Positions 8,531-15,731 of a stretch of DNA of 64,000 nt are shown here, piece by piece. Location: contig NZ_LT717701.1 in assembly GCF_900157385.1 (NCBI RefSeq), forward strand, positions 2,390,353 through 2,454,352, read 5' to 3'. The position numbers and the translations under genes are program-made. Each line of letters begins with the position of its first letter. Position 1 is the first letter of the stretch. The notes under the pieces are model-generated. The model saw only the letters and a program-made list of their open reading frames with translations. It was not told the DNA's origin and did no database searches. The stretch is from Mycobacterium terramassiliense. Lineage in GTDB: Bacteria; Actinomycetota; Actinomycetes; Mycobacteriales; Mycobacteriaceae.

Positions 8531-9790
8531 ATGAGTCTGCAAGCTCCATCGCTTCCTGACTTGCGCCGGGACGTCCACGACGCCGCCCGCCGAGCCCGGG
8601 TCGCCGCCCGCGCGCTGGCGCTGTTGCCGACGGTCGCCAAGGATGCGGCATTGCAGTCCGCCGCGGACGCGGTCGTCGCCCACACGGAGCGCATCCTGGC
8701 GGCCAACGCCGAGGACCTCGAGGCCGCTCGGGCCGCCGGCACCCCGGCGGCCATGCTCGACCGGTTGGCGCTGAACCCCACGCGCGTCGACGGAATCGCC
8801 GCGGGTCTGCGACAGGTCGCGGGGCTGCCCGACCCGGTCGGGGAGGTGCTGCGCGGCTACACCCTGCCCAACGGTCTGCACCTGCGCCAGCAGCGGGTCC
8901 CGCTCGGCGTCGTCGGCATGATCTACGAGGGCCGGCCCAACGTCACCGTGGACGCCTTCGGCTTGGCGCTGAAGTCCGGCAACGCGGTGCTGCTGCGCGG
9001 CAGTTCGTCGGCGGCGAAATCCAACCAGGCTTTGGTCGACGTGCTGCGCGCATCGCTGATCAGCGAGGACCTGCCCGCCGACGCGGTCCAGCTGCTGTCG
9101 GCCGCCGACCGATCCACGGTCACCCACCTGATCCAGGCCCGGGGCCTGGTCGACGTGGTGATCCCGCGCGGGGGAGCGAGCCTGATCGACGCGGTGGTGC
9201 GCGACGCCCAGGTGCCCACCATCGAGACGGGCGTCGGCAACTGCCACGTCTACGTGCACGAAGCCGCCGACCTGGACGTGGCGGAACGGATCCTGCTGAA
9301 CTCCAAGACTCGGCGCCCCAGCGTCTGCAACGCGGCCGAGACGCTGCTGGTCGACGCCGCGATCGCCGGCGTCGCCTTGCCCAGGCTGATCGACGCGCTG
9401 GAACACGCCGGGGTGACGGTTCACGGCGGGCTCGGTGCGGACGCAGACGAGGCCGACCTGCGCCGCGAATACCTGTCGATGGACATCGCGGTGGCGGTGG
9501 TCGACGGCGTAGACGCGGCGATCGCCCACATCAACGAATACGGCACCGGACACACCGAGTCCATCGTGACCACGAACATGGCTGCGGCCCAACGCTTTAC
9601 CGATGGAATCGACGCGGCCGCGGTGATGGTCAACGCTTCGACGGCATTCACCGACGGCGAGCAGTTCGGGTTCGGCGCCGAGATCGGCATCTCCACGCAG
9701 AAGCTGCATGCGCGCGGACCGATGGGATTGCCGGAAATGACCTCCACCAAGTGGATCGCGTGGGGAGACGGGCAGACCCGCCCGGCCTGA
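8531..9790 (+). CDS. proA: Gamma-glutamyl phosphate reductase
   Basis: 419 residues of the aldehyde dehydrogenase superfamily. Reduces gamma-glutamyl phosphate to glutamate-5-semialdehyde with NADPH, the second step of proline synthesis. Visible family blocks are PLGVVGMIYEGRPNVTVDAFGL, GNAVLLRGSS, IETGVGNCHVYV and the catalytic Cys266 in RRPSVCNAAETLLVD. The C-terminal EQFGFGAEIGISTQKLHARGP is the standard ProA ending. M. tuberculosis ProA is 415 residues. The AAA ATPase gene starts 32 bases downstream and may be read from the same transcript. proB (glutamate kinase) is not in this window. Confidence 0.97.
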   Translation: MSLQAPSLPDLRRDVHDAARRARVAARALALLPTVAKDAALQSAADAVVAHTERILAANAEDLEAARAAGTPAAMLDRLALNPTRVDGIAAGLRQVAGLPDPVGEVLRGYTLPNGLHLRQQRVPLGVVGMIYEGRPNVTVDAFGLALKSGNAVLLRGSSSAAKSNQALVDVLRASLISEDLPADAVQLLSAADRSTVTHLIQARGLVDVVIPRGGASLIDAVVRDAQVPTIETGVGNCHVYVHEAADLDVAERILLNSKTRRPSVCNAAETLLVDAAIAGVALPRLIDALEHAGVTVHGGLGADADEADLRREYLSMDIAVAVVDGVDAAIAHINEYGTGHTESIVTTNMAAAQRFTDGIDAAAVMVNASTAFTDGEQFGFGAEIGISTQKLHARGPMGLPEMTSTKWIAWGDGQTRPA

Positions 9791-9822
9791 CGCCCCGAGA
9801 AAGCTTTAGGAGAACTGAGATT

Positions 9823-10710
9823 GTGAGTGTGCCCGCCCGGCCGGCGCCGTTGTTCGCCGACATCGACGACGTCTCGCGGCGGTTGGCCGAGACCGGTTAC
9901 CTGCCCGACACCGCCACCGCGACCGCCGTGTTCCTGGCCGACCGGCTCGGCAAGCCGCTGCTGGTGGAGGGTCCCGCCGGCGTCGGCAAGACCGAGCTGG
10001 CCCGCGCGGTGGCCCAGGCCACCGGCTCGGGCCTGGTGCGCCTGCAGTGCTACGAGGGCGTCGACGAGGCGCGCGCGCTCTACGAGTGGAACCACGCCAA
10101 GCAGATACTTCGTATTCAGACCGGCAACGCTGCCGGACAAGGTGACTGGGACCAGACCAAGGACGACGTGTTCAGCGAGGAGTTCCTGCTGCAGCGTCCG
10201 CTGCTGACCGCCATCCGGCGCACCGAGCCGACCGTGTTGCTGATCGACGAGACCGACAAGGCCGACATCGAGATCGAGGGCCTGCTGCTCGAGGTGCTGT
10301 CCGACTTCGCGGTGACCGTCCCCGAACTGGGCACCATCACCGCCGAGCGGACGCCGCTCGTGGTGCTGACCTCCAACGCCACCCGCGAGTTGTCCGAGGC
10401 GCTCAAACGCCGCTGCCTGTTCCTGCACATCGACTTCCCGAGCCCCGACCTGGAGCGGCGCATCCTGCTGTCGCGCGTCCCGGAGCTGCCCGCGCACCTG
10501 GCCGAGGAGTTGGTGCGCATCATCGGCGTGCTGCGCGGGATGCAATTGAAGAAGGTGCCCTCCATCGCCGAGACGATCGACTGGGGCCGCACGCTGTTGG
10601 CGCTGGGCCTGGACACCATCGACGACGCGGTGGTCGCCCAGACACTCGGTGTGGTCCTCAAACACCAGTCCGACCAGCAACGCGCGGCCGGGGAGCTCAG
10701 GCTCAACTGA
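9823..10710 (+). CDS. MoxR-family AAA+ ATPase
   Basis: 295 residues from GTG 9823, ten bases after AGGAG (9808-9812). An open extension to 9751 lies inside proA and is rejected. Walker A GPAGVGKT at 50-57, Walker B LLIDE, sensor-1 LTSNATRELS and the arginine region RRCLFLHIDFPSPD define a MoxR-type ATPase. These act as chaperones that insert cofactors or remodel complexes together with a von Willebrand A partner, which here begins in the stop codon of this gene. Orthologue of Rv2426c. The client is unknown; relatives serve CO dehydrogenase or methanol dehydrogenase maturation. Confidence 0.92.
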   Translation: MSVPARPAPLFADIDDVSRRLAETGYLPDTATATAVFLADRLGKPLLVEGPAGVGKTELARAVAQATGSGLVRLQCYEGVDEARALYEWNHAKQILRIQTGNAAGQGDWDQTKDDVFSEEFLLQRPLLTAIRRTEPTVLLIDETDKADIEIEGLLLEVLSDFAVTVPELGTITAERTPLVVLTSNATRELSEALKRRCLFLHIDFPSPDLERRILLSRVPELPAHLAEELVRIIGVLRGMQLKKVPSIAETIDWGRTLLALGLDTIDDAVVAQTLGVVLKHQSDQQRAAGELRLN

Positions 10711-12158
10711 TGGCCGCTCGGCGCACCCGTCCCACCCGGCCGCTCGCCCCGCACGGCCTGCCGGGCCACCTGGTGGGCTTCGTGGAAGCGCTTCGCGGCG
10801 TGGGTATTTCGGTGGGACCCTCGGAGACCGTGGACGCCGGCCGGGTGATGGCCACCCTCGGCCTGAGCGATCGCGAGGTGCTGCGCGAGGGCATCGCCTG
10901 CGCGGTGCTGCGCCGCCCCGATCACCGCGACACCTACGACGCCATGTTCGACCTGTGGTTCCCCGCGGCGCTGGGCGCGCGCGCGGTGGTCGCCGACGAT
11001 GCGGCCGACGCGGAGTCGGGCGGCGAAGCGTTGCCGGCCGACGACGTCGAAGCCATGCGCCAGATGCTGCTGGACCTGCTCAACGAGAACCCCGACCTCG
11101 CGGACATGGACGAGCGCCTGGTGGCGATGGTCGCGCGGATCGTGGAGGCCTACGGCAAATACAGTTCCAGCCGCGGCCCGTCGTTCTCCTCGTATCAGGC
11201 GCTCAAGGCGATGGCGCTGGACGAATTGGAGGGCAAGCTGCTGGCTGGCCTGCTCGCCCCATACGGTGACGAGCCCACCCCCACCCAGGAGCAGATCGCC
11301 AAAGCCCTTGCCGCGCAGCGGATCACGCAGCTGCGCAAGATGGTCGACGCGGAGACCAAGCGCCGCACCGCCGAGCAGCTCGGCCGTGACCACGTCCAGA
11401 TGTACGGCATCCCACAGCTTTCCGAGAACGTCGAGTTCCTGCGCGCTTCGGGCGAACAGCTGCGCCAGATGCAACGGGTGGTGGCGCCGCTGGCCCGCAC
11501 CCTGGCGACCCGGCTGGCCGCCCGCCGGCGACGTTCGCGCGCCGGGGTGATCGACCTGCGCAAGACGCTGCGCAAGTCGATGTCCACCGGCGGCGTGCCG
11601 ATCGACGTGGTGCTGGCCAGACCCCGTCCGGCGCGGCCGGAATTGGTGGTGCTGTGCGACGTGTCGGGTTCGGTCGCCGGGTTCAGCCACTTCACGCTGC
11701 TGCTGGTGCACGCGCTGCGCCAACAGTTCTCGCGGGTCCGCGTGTTCGCCTTCATCGACACGACCGACGAGGTGACCCACATGTTCGGGCCCGAAGCCGA
11801 CCTGGCCGTGGCGATCCAGCGGATCACCCGCGAGGCGGGCGTGTACAGCCGCGACGGGCACTCCGACTACGGCAACGCGTTCGCGTCGTTCGCGCAGGCT
11901 TTTCCCAACGTGCTGTCGCCGCGCGCCTCGCTGCTGGTGCTCGGCGACGGCCGCACCAACTACCGCAATCCGGAGACCGAGCTACTGGCCCACATGGTGA
12001 CCGCGAGCCGGCACGCGCACTGGCTCAACCCCGAACCCAAGCACCTGTGGGGCAGCGGCGACTCGGCGGTGCCGCGCTACCAAGAGGTCATCACGATGCA
12101 CGAATGCCGGTCCGCCAAGCAACTGGCCGCGGTGATCGACCAGCTGCTGCCGGTGTGA
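10710..12158 (+). CDS. VWA-domain (CoxE-like) partner of the MoxR ATPase
   Basis: 482 residues; its ATG shares one base with the preceding stop. The N-terminal half is helical and charged (many Arg/Glu, KYSSSRGPSFSSYQALKAMAL). The C-terminal half carries a von Willebrand A domain with a MIDAS metal site, D-V-S-G-S near residue 316 (LVVLCDVSGSVAGFSHFTL), a Thr in FIDTTDEV and a later Asp in DGHSDYGNAF. This is the CoxE-like layout, and a MoxR-VWA pair normally works as one chaperone unit. Orthologue of Rv2425c (about 479 residues). Cytosolic, no signal peptide seen. Confidence 0.9.
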   Translation: MAARRTRPTRPLAPHGLPGHLVGFVEALRGVGISVGPSETVDAGRVMATLGLSDREVLREGIACAVLRRPDHRDTYDAMFDLWFPAALGARAVVADDAADAESGGEALPADDVEAMRQMLLDLLNENPDLADMDERLVAMVARIVEAYGKYSSSRGPSFSSYQALKAMALDELEGKLLAGLLAPYGDEPTPTQEQIAKALAAQRITQLRKMVDAETKRRTAEQLGRDHVQMYGIPQLSENVEFLRASGEQLRQMQRVVAPLARTLATRLAARRRRSRAGVIDLRKTLRKSMSTGGVPIDVVLARPRPARPELVVLCDVSGSVAGFSHFTLLLVHALRQQFSRVRVFAFIDTTDEVTHMFGPEADLAVAIQRITREAGVYSRDGHSDYGNAFASFAQAFPNVLSPRASLLVLGDGRTNYRNPETELLAHMVTASRHAHWLNPEPKHLWGSGDSAVPRYQEVITMHECRSAKQLAAVIDQLLPV

Positions 12159-12396
12159 GGGCGCGGGCGCCGTCACGTTTCACGTCGGCCACCCGCGTCC
12201 GCGTCGGCACCGATGCCCTTTGTGTCCGCCTCACCGCGACAACCGCGGATTGCCCTGCGTCACCGCGCCTTCGGCAGCCATTTGTCGCTGGGTGGCGGAC
12301 GGACGACTTGCCGCCCGACGCCGGGGCTGGTGTGGCGGATGTGACCAGAGCCTGGGAAATCGGCCGCCATCGCCGGCTCAAGTAAGCTGGCACATC

Positions 12397-13041
12397 GTGC
12401 AAAAGCAGCTTCGCAGGTTGGGAGTGATGGGCGGGACGTTCGACCCCATCCATTACGGCCACCTGGTTGCCGCCAGTGAGGTTGCCGACCTGTTCGACCT
12501 CGATGAGGTGGTGTTCGTGCCCAGCGGCCAGCCGTGGCAGAAGAGCCGGCACGTCTCCGCCGCCGAGGACCGCTACCTGATGACGGTGATCGCCACCGCG
12601 TCCAATCCCCGCTTCTCGGTGAGCCGGGTCGACATCGACCGCGGCGGGCCCACCTACACCCGCGACACGCTGCGGGATCTGCACGCCCTCAACCCGGAAT
12701 CGCGGCTGTACTTCATCACCGGCGCCGACGCGCTGGAAAGCATCCTGTCCTGGCAGGGCTGGGACGAGCTGTTCGGGCTGGCGCGCTTCATCGGCGTCAG
12801 CCGACCCGGATATGAGCTGCGACGCGAACACATCACCGGCGTGCTGGGCGAGCTGACCGAGGACGCGCTGACCCTCGTCGAGATCCCGGCGCTCGCGATC
12901 TCGTCGACCGACTGCCGCCAACGCGCCGAGCAGGGCCGCCCGCTGTGGTACCTGATGCCCGACGGCGTCGTGCAGTACGTCTCCAAGCGCGGCCTGTACC
13001 GGGCCGAACGAACCACCCTGGCCACGGGGAACAACCCGTGA
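12397..13041 (+). CDS. nadD: Nicotinate-nucleotide adenylyltransferase
   Basis: 214 residues from GTG 12397. Transfers AMP from ATP to nicotinic acid mononucleotide, giving the deamido-NAD+ that NadE amidates. The nucleotidyltransferase motif GTFDPIHYGH is at 13-22 (His19 and His22 of H-x-G-H), and the ISSTDCR motif near the C-terminus is the second ATP-phosphate site. Upstream open sequence to 12220 has no similarity to the family. There is no clear ribosome site; TAAGCT at 12383-12388 is eight bases from the GTG, so a leaderless transcript is possible. The next gene overlaps the stop by four bases. Confidence 0.96.
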   Translation: MQKQLRRLGVMGGTFDPIHYGHLVAASEVADLFDLDEVVFVPSGQPWQKSRHVSAAEDRYLMTVIATASNPRFSVSRVDIDRGGPTYTRDTLRDLHALNPESRLYFITGADALESILSWQGWDELFGLARFIGVSRPGYELRREHITGVLGELTEDALTLVEIPALAISSTDCRQRAEQGRPLWYLMPDGVVQYVSKRGLYRAERTTLATGNNP

Positions 13042-13445
13042 GCGCCACGCAGGAGGCGATCGACATGGCGAGCGTCGCCGCCCGCGCGGCCGCCTCGAAA
13101 CTTGCCGACGACGTGCTGGTCATCGACGTCTCGGGCCAGCTCGTCATCACGGACTGCTTCGTCATCGCCTCGGCGTCCAACGAGCGGCAGGTCAACGCGA
13201 TTGTCGACGAGGTCGAGGAGAAAATGCGCAGGTCGGGTTACCGGCCCGCGCGGCGCGAGGGCGCCCGGGAGGGGCGTTGGACGCTGCTGGACTACCGCGA
13301 CATCGTCGTGCACATCCAGCATCAGGACGACCGCAACTTCTACGCCCTGGACCGCCTGTGGGGTGATTGCCCGGTGGTGCCGGTGGACCTGGACGAGCGG
13401 GACGAGGACTCCGACGACCCGGCCGACTCGGCGAGCGCGCAATGA
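13038..13445 (+). CDS. rsfS: Ribosomal silencing factor RsfS (DUF143)
   Basis: 135 residues from GTG 13038, overlapping the nadD stop (GTGA). The conserved core reads DVLVIDVSGQLVITDCFVIASASNERQVNAI, then GYRPARREG and WTLLDYRDIVVHI, ending in FYALDRLWGD: the full RsfS/Iojap signature. The protein binds ribosomal protein uL14 and blocks 30S-50S joining during starvation. nadD-rsfS adjacency is widespread in bacteria. The C-terminal tail is very acidic (DERDEDSDDPADSA), as in other mycobacteria. A start further upstream would be wholly inside nadD. Confidence 0.95.
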   Translation: MSATQEAIDMASVAARAAASKLADDVLVIDVSGQLVITDCFVIASASNERQVNAIVDEVEEKMRRSGYRPARREGAREGRWTLLDYRDIVVHIQHQDDRNFYALDRLWGDCPVVPVDLDERDEDSDDPADSASAQ

Positions 13446-13452
13446 GGGCGCG

Positions 13453-14133
13453 ATGAGAATCAGACGCCTGGTCATGTTGCGGCACGGGCAGACCGATTTC
13501 AATCTCGGCAGCCGGATGCAGGGCCAGCTGGACACCGAGCTCAGTGAATTGGGCCGCGCGCAGGCGGTGGCCGCCGCCGAGGTGCTGGGCAAGCTGCAGC
13601 CGCTGCTGATCGTCTCGTCGGACCTGCGGCGCGCGTACGACACGGCCGTCAAGCTGGGGGAGCGGACGGGGCTGAAGGTCTGGGTGGACGACCGGCTGCG
13701 CGAGACCCACCTCGGCGACTGGCAGGGCCTGACGCACGCGCAGATCGATGTGGAGGCCCCCGGTGCGCGCCTGGCCTGGCGCGAGGACGCGAGGTGGGCG
13801 CCGCATGGGGGGGAAAGCAGGGTCGATGTGGCCGCCCGCAGCCTGCCGCTGATCGCCGAACTGGTAGCCGGCGAGTCGGAGTGGGGCGACCCGAACCAGC
13901 CGGAGCGGCCGGTGGTGCTGGTCGCCCACGGCGGGCTGATCGCCGCCCTGTCGGCCGCGCTGCTGCGGCTCCCGGTCGACAACTGGCCGATCCTGGGCGG
14001 CATGGGCAACGCGAGTTGGGTGCAGCTGTCGGGTCACTCCGACGATTGGGGCGCCGGCGCCGATTTCGACGCCATCCGCTGGCGCCTGGATGTGTGGAAC
14101 GCTTCGGCGCAGGTTTCCAACGATGTCCTCTGA
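13453..14133 (+). CDS. gpgP: Glucosyl-3-phosphoglycerate phosphatase
   Basis: 226 residues from ATG 13453, eight bases after GAGGG. Histidine phosphatase superfamily: the RHG motif with its phosphorylated His is MLRHGQTDFN, RETHLGDWQG gives the acid/base Glu, and the second His is in VLVAHGGLIAAL. In mycobacteria this orthologue (Rv2419c) removes phosphate from glucosyl-3-phosphoglycerate, giving glucosylglycerate for methylglucose lipopolysaccharide. The following octT gene starts inside it, which matches the pathway. A G7 run at 13807-13813 is present but the frame is intact. Confidence 0.93.
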   Translation: MRIRRLVMLRHGQTDFNLGSRMQGQLDTELSELGRAQAVAAAEVLGKLQPLLIVSSDLRRAYDTAVKLGERTGLKVWVDDRLRETHLGDWQGLTHAQIDVEAPGARLAWREDARWAPHGGESRVDVAARSLPLIAELVAGESEWGDPNQPERPVVLVAHGGLIAALSAALLRLPVDNWPILGGMGNASWVQLSGHSDDWGAGADFDAIRWRLDVWNASAQVSNDVL

Positions 14134-14890
14134 ACGTTCCCCCCGGCGGGGGTCCCGTCCCACCCTGCTGGTGTTCGCCGACTCCCTGTCCTACTACGGG
14201 CCGACCGGGGGCCTGCCCGCCGACGATCCGCGCATCTGGCCCAATATTGTTGCCGCACAACTTGATTGGGATGTCGAGCTGATCGGCCGCATCGGCTGGA
14301 CCAGCCGCGACATCTGGTGGGCCGCGACCCAGGACCCGCGGGCCTGGGCGGCGCTGCCCAGGGCGGGGGCGGTGATCTTTGCGACCGGTGGCATGGATTC
14401 GCTGCCGTCGGTGTTGCCGACTGCGCTGCGCGAGTTGATCCGCTATGTGCGGCCACCGTGGCTGCGGCGCTGGGCCCGCGACGGCTACGGCTGGCTGCAG
14501 CCCAGGCTTTCGCCGGTGGCGAGGCCGGCCCTGCCGCCGCATTTGACCGCCGAATACCTCGAACAAACGCGTGCCGCAATCGATTTCAATCGTCCCGGCA
14601 TCCCGATCGTCGCGTCGCTGCCGTCGGTGCACGTCGCGGAGACGTACGGCAAGGCCCACCACGGCCGGGCCGGGACCGTGGCGGCCATCACCGAATGGGC
14701 GCAGCAACACGACATTCCGCTGGTGGACCTGAAGGCCGCGGTGGCCGAACAGGTGATGAGTGGCCGCGGCAACCCCGACGGCATCCACTGGAATTTCGAG
14801 GCCCACCAGGCGGTTGCGGAGCTGATGCTCAAGGCGCTGGCCGAAGCCGTGCAGAAATCTGAAGTGCCCGAAGAGAAACCACGCGGGTAG
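14123..14890 (+). CDS. octT: Diglucosylglycerate octanoyltransferase (SGNH fold)
   Basis: 255 residues from ATG 14123, overlapping the gpgP stop by 11 bases. SGNH/GDSL-type architecture: block I is FADSLSYYG with nucleophile Ser21, and the C-terminal D219-G-I-H222 supplies Asp and His. Orthologue of Rv2418c (about 247 residues), reported to transfer octanoate from octanoyl-CoA to diglucosylglycerate, an early precursor of methylglucose lipopolysaccharide. Overlap with gpgP implies co-translation of consecutive pathway steps. The neighbouring degV starts five bases after the stop. Confidence 0.9.
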   Translation: MSSERSPRRGSRPTLLVFADSLSYYGPTGGLPADDPRIWPNIVAAQLDWDVELIGRIGWTSRDIWWAATQDPRAWAALPRAGAVIFATGGMDSLPSVLPTALRELIRYVRPPWLRRWARDGYGWLQPRLSPVARPALPPHLTAEYLEQTRAAIDFNRPGIPIVASLPSVHVAETYGKAHHGRAGTVAAITEWAQQHDIPLVDLKAAVAEQVMSGRGNPDGIHWNFEAHQAVAELMLKALAEAVQKSEVPEEKPRG

Positions 14891-14894
14891 GCGC

Positions 14895-15731
14895 ATGTCT
14901 GTCGTGGTGGTGACCGATGCGTCGTCGCGCTTGCCCGCCGATCTGCTCGAAAAGTGGTCGATACGAGTGGTTCCGCTGCACGTCCTGCTCGACGGCCGCG
15001 ACCTGCGTGACGGCATCGACGACGTCCCCGACGACATCTACCAGCGGCACGCCACCACCGCGGCGGCCACCCCCGCCGAACTGGCCAACGCCTACCAGCA
15101 GGCGCTGGCCGACAGCGGGGGCGACGGCGTGGTGGCGGTGCACATCTCCTCGGCGCTGTCGGGAACCTGCGGCGCCGCCCAGCGGACGGCGGCCGACCTC
15201 GACCCGAACGTGCGCGTCGTCGACTCGCGGTCCGCGGCGATGGGCACCGGTTTCGTCGCACTGGCCGCCGCCCGGGCCGCGGCCGCCGGCGGCGACCTGG
15301 ACGTGGTCGCGGGCGCCGCGACGTCGGCCGTGGCGCGCGGCCGGGCGTTCATCGTGGTCCATCGGCTGGACAACCTGCGTCGCAGCGGGCGGATCGGCGG
15401 GGCCACGGCGTGGCTCGGCACCGCGCTGGCGCTCAAGCCGGTGCTGCGCATTGATGACGGGAAACTCGTTCTGGCCCAACGGATCCGCACCGTCACCCAC
15501 GCGACGGCGGCGATGATCGACCGGGTTTGTGAGGTGGTCGGTGAGGCGCCCGCCGCCCTGGCGGTGCACCATGTCGCCAACCCGGACGGCGCGAAGGAGG
15601 TCGCCGCGGCCCTGGCGGAGCGGCTACCGGCGTGCGAGCCGGCGATCCTCACCCCGTTGGGGCCGGTGCTGGGGCTCCATGTCGGACCGGGCGCCGTCGC
15701 GGTGTGTCTGGACCTAGCTCCTGGCGGCTAA
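14895..15731 (+). CDS. DegV family fatty-acid-binding protein
   Basis: 278 residues. The N-terminus VVVVTDASSRLPADLLEKWSI, the HISSALSGTCGAA block (Ser binding the carboxylate) and the central VDSRSAAMGTGF are DegV signatures. C-terminal LDNLRRSGRIGGATAWLGTALALKPVL and HVGPGAVAVCLD complete the two-domain fold. DegV/FakB proteins hold one fatty acid and can present it to a kinase; in mycobacteria the partner is unclear. Orthologue of Rv2417c. The last 18 bases overlap the 3' end of the opposing mmpL gene. This is the left border of the lipid island. Confidence 0.92.
   Translation: MSVVVVTDASSRLPADLLEKWSIRVVPLHVLLDGRDLRDGIDDVPDDIYQRHATTAAATPAELANAYQQALADSGGDGVVAVHISSALSGTCGAAQRTAADLDPNVRVVDSRSAAMGTGFVALAAARAAAAGGDLDVVAGAATSAVARGRAFIVVHRLDNLRRSGRIGGATAWLGTALALKPVLRIDDGKLVLAQRIRTVTHATAAMIDRVCEVVGEAPAALAVHHVANPDGAKEVAAALAERLPACEPAILTPLGPVLGLHVGPGAVAVCLDLAPGG

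Noticed and set aside
12220..12396. nadD extended upstream to an ATG at 12220
   Set aside because: The added sequence is not like any NadD and the family core begins at the GTG region at 12397.
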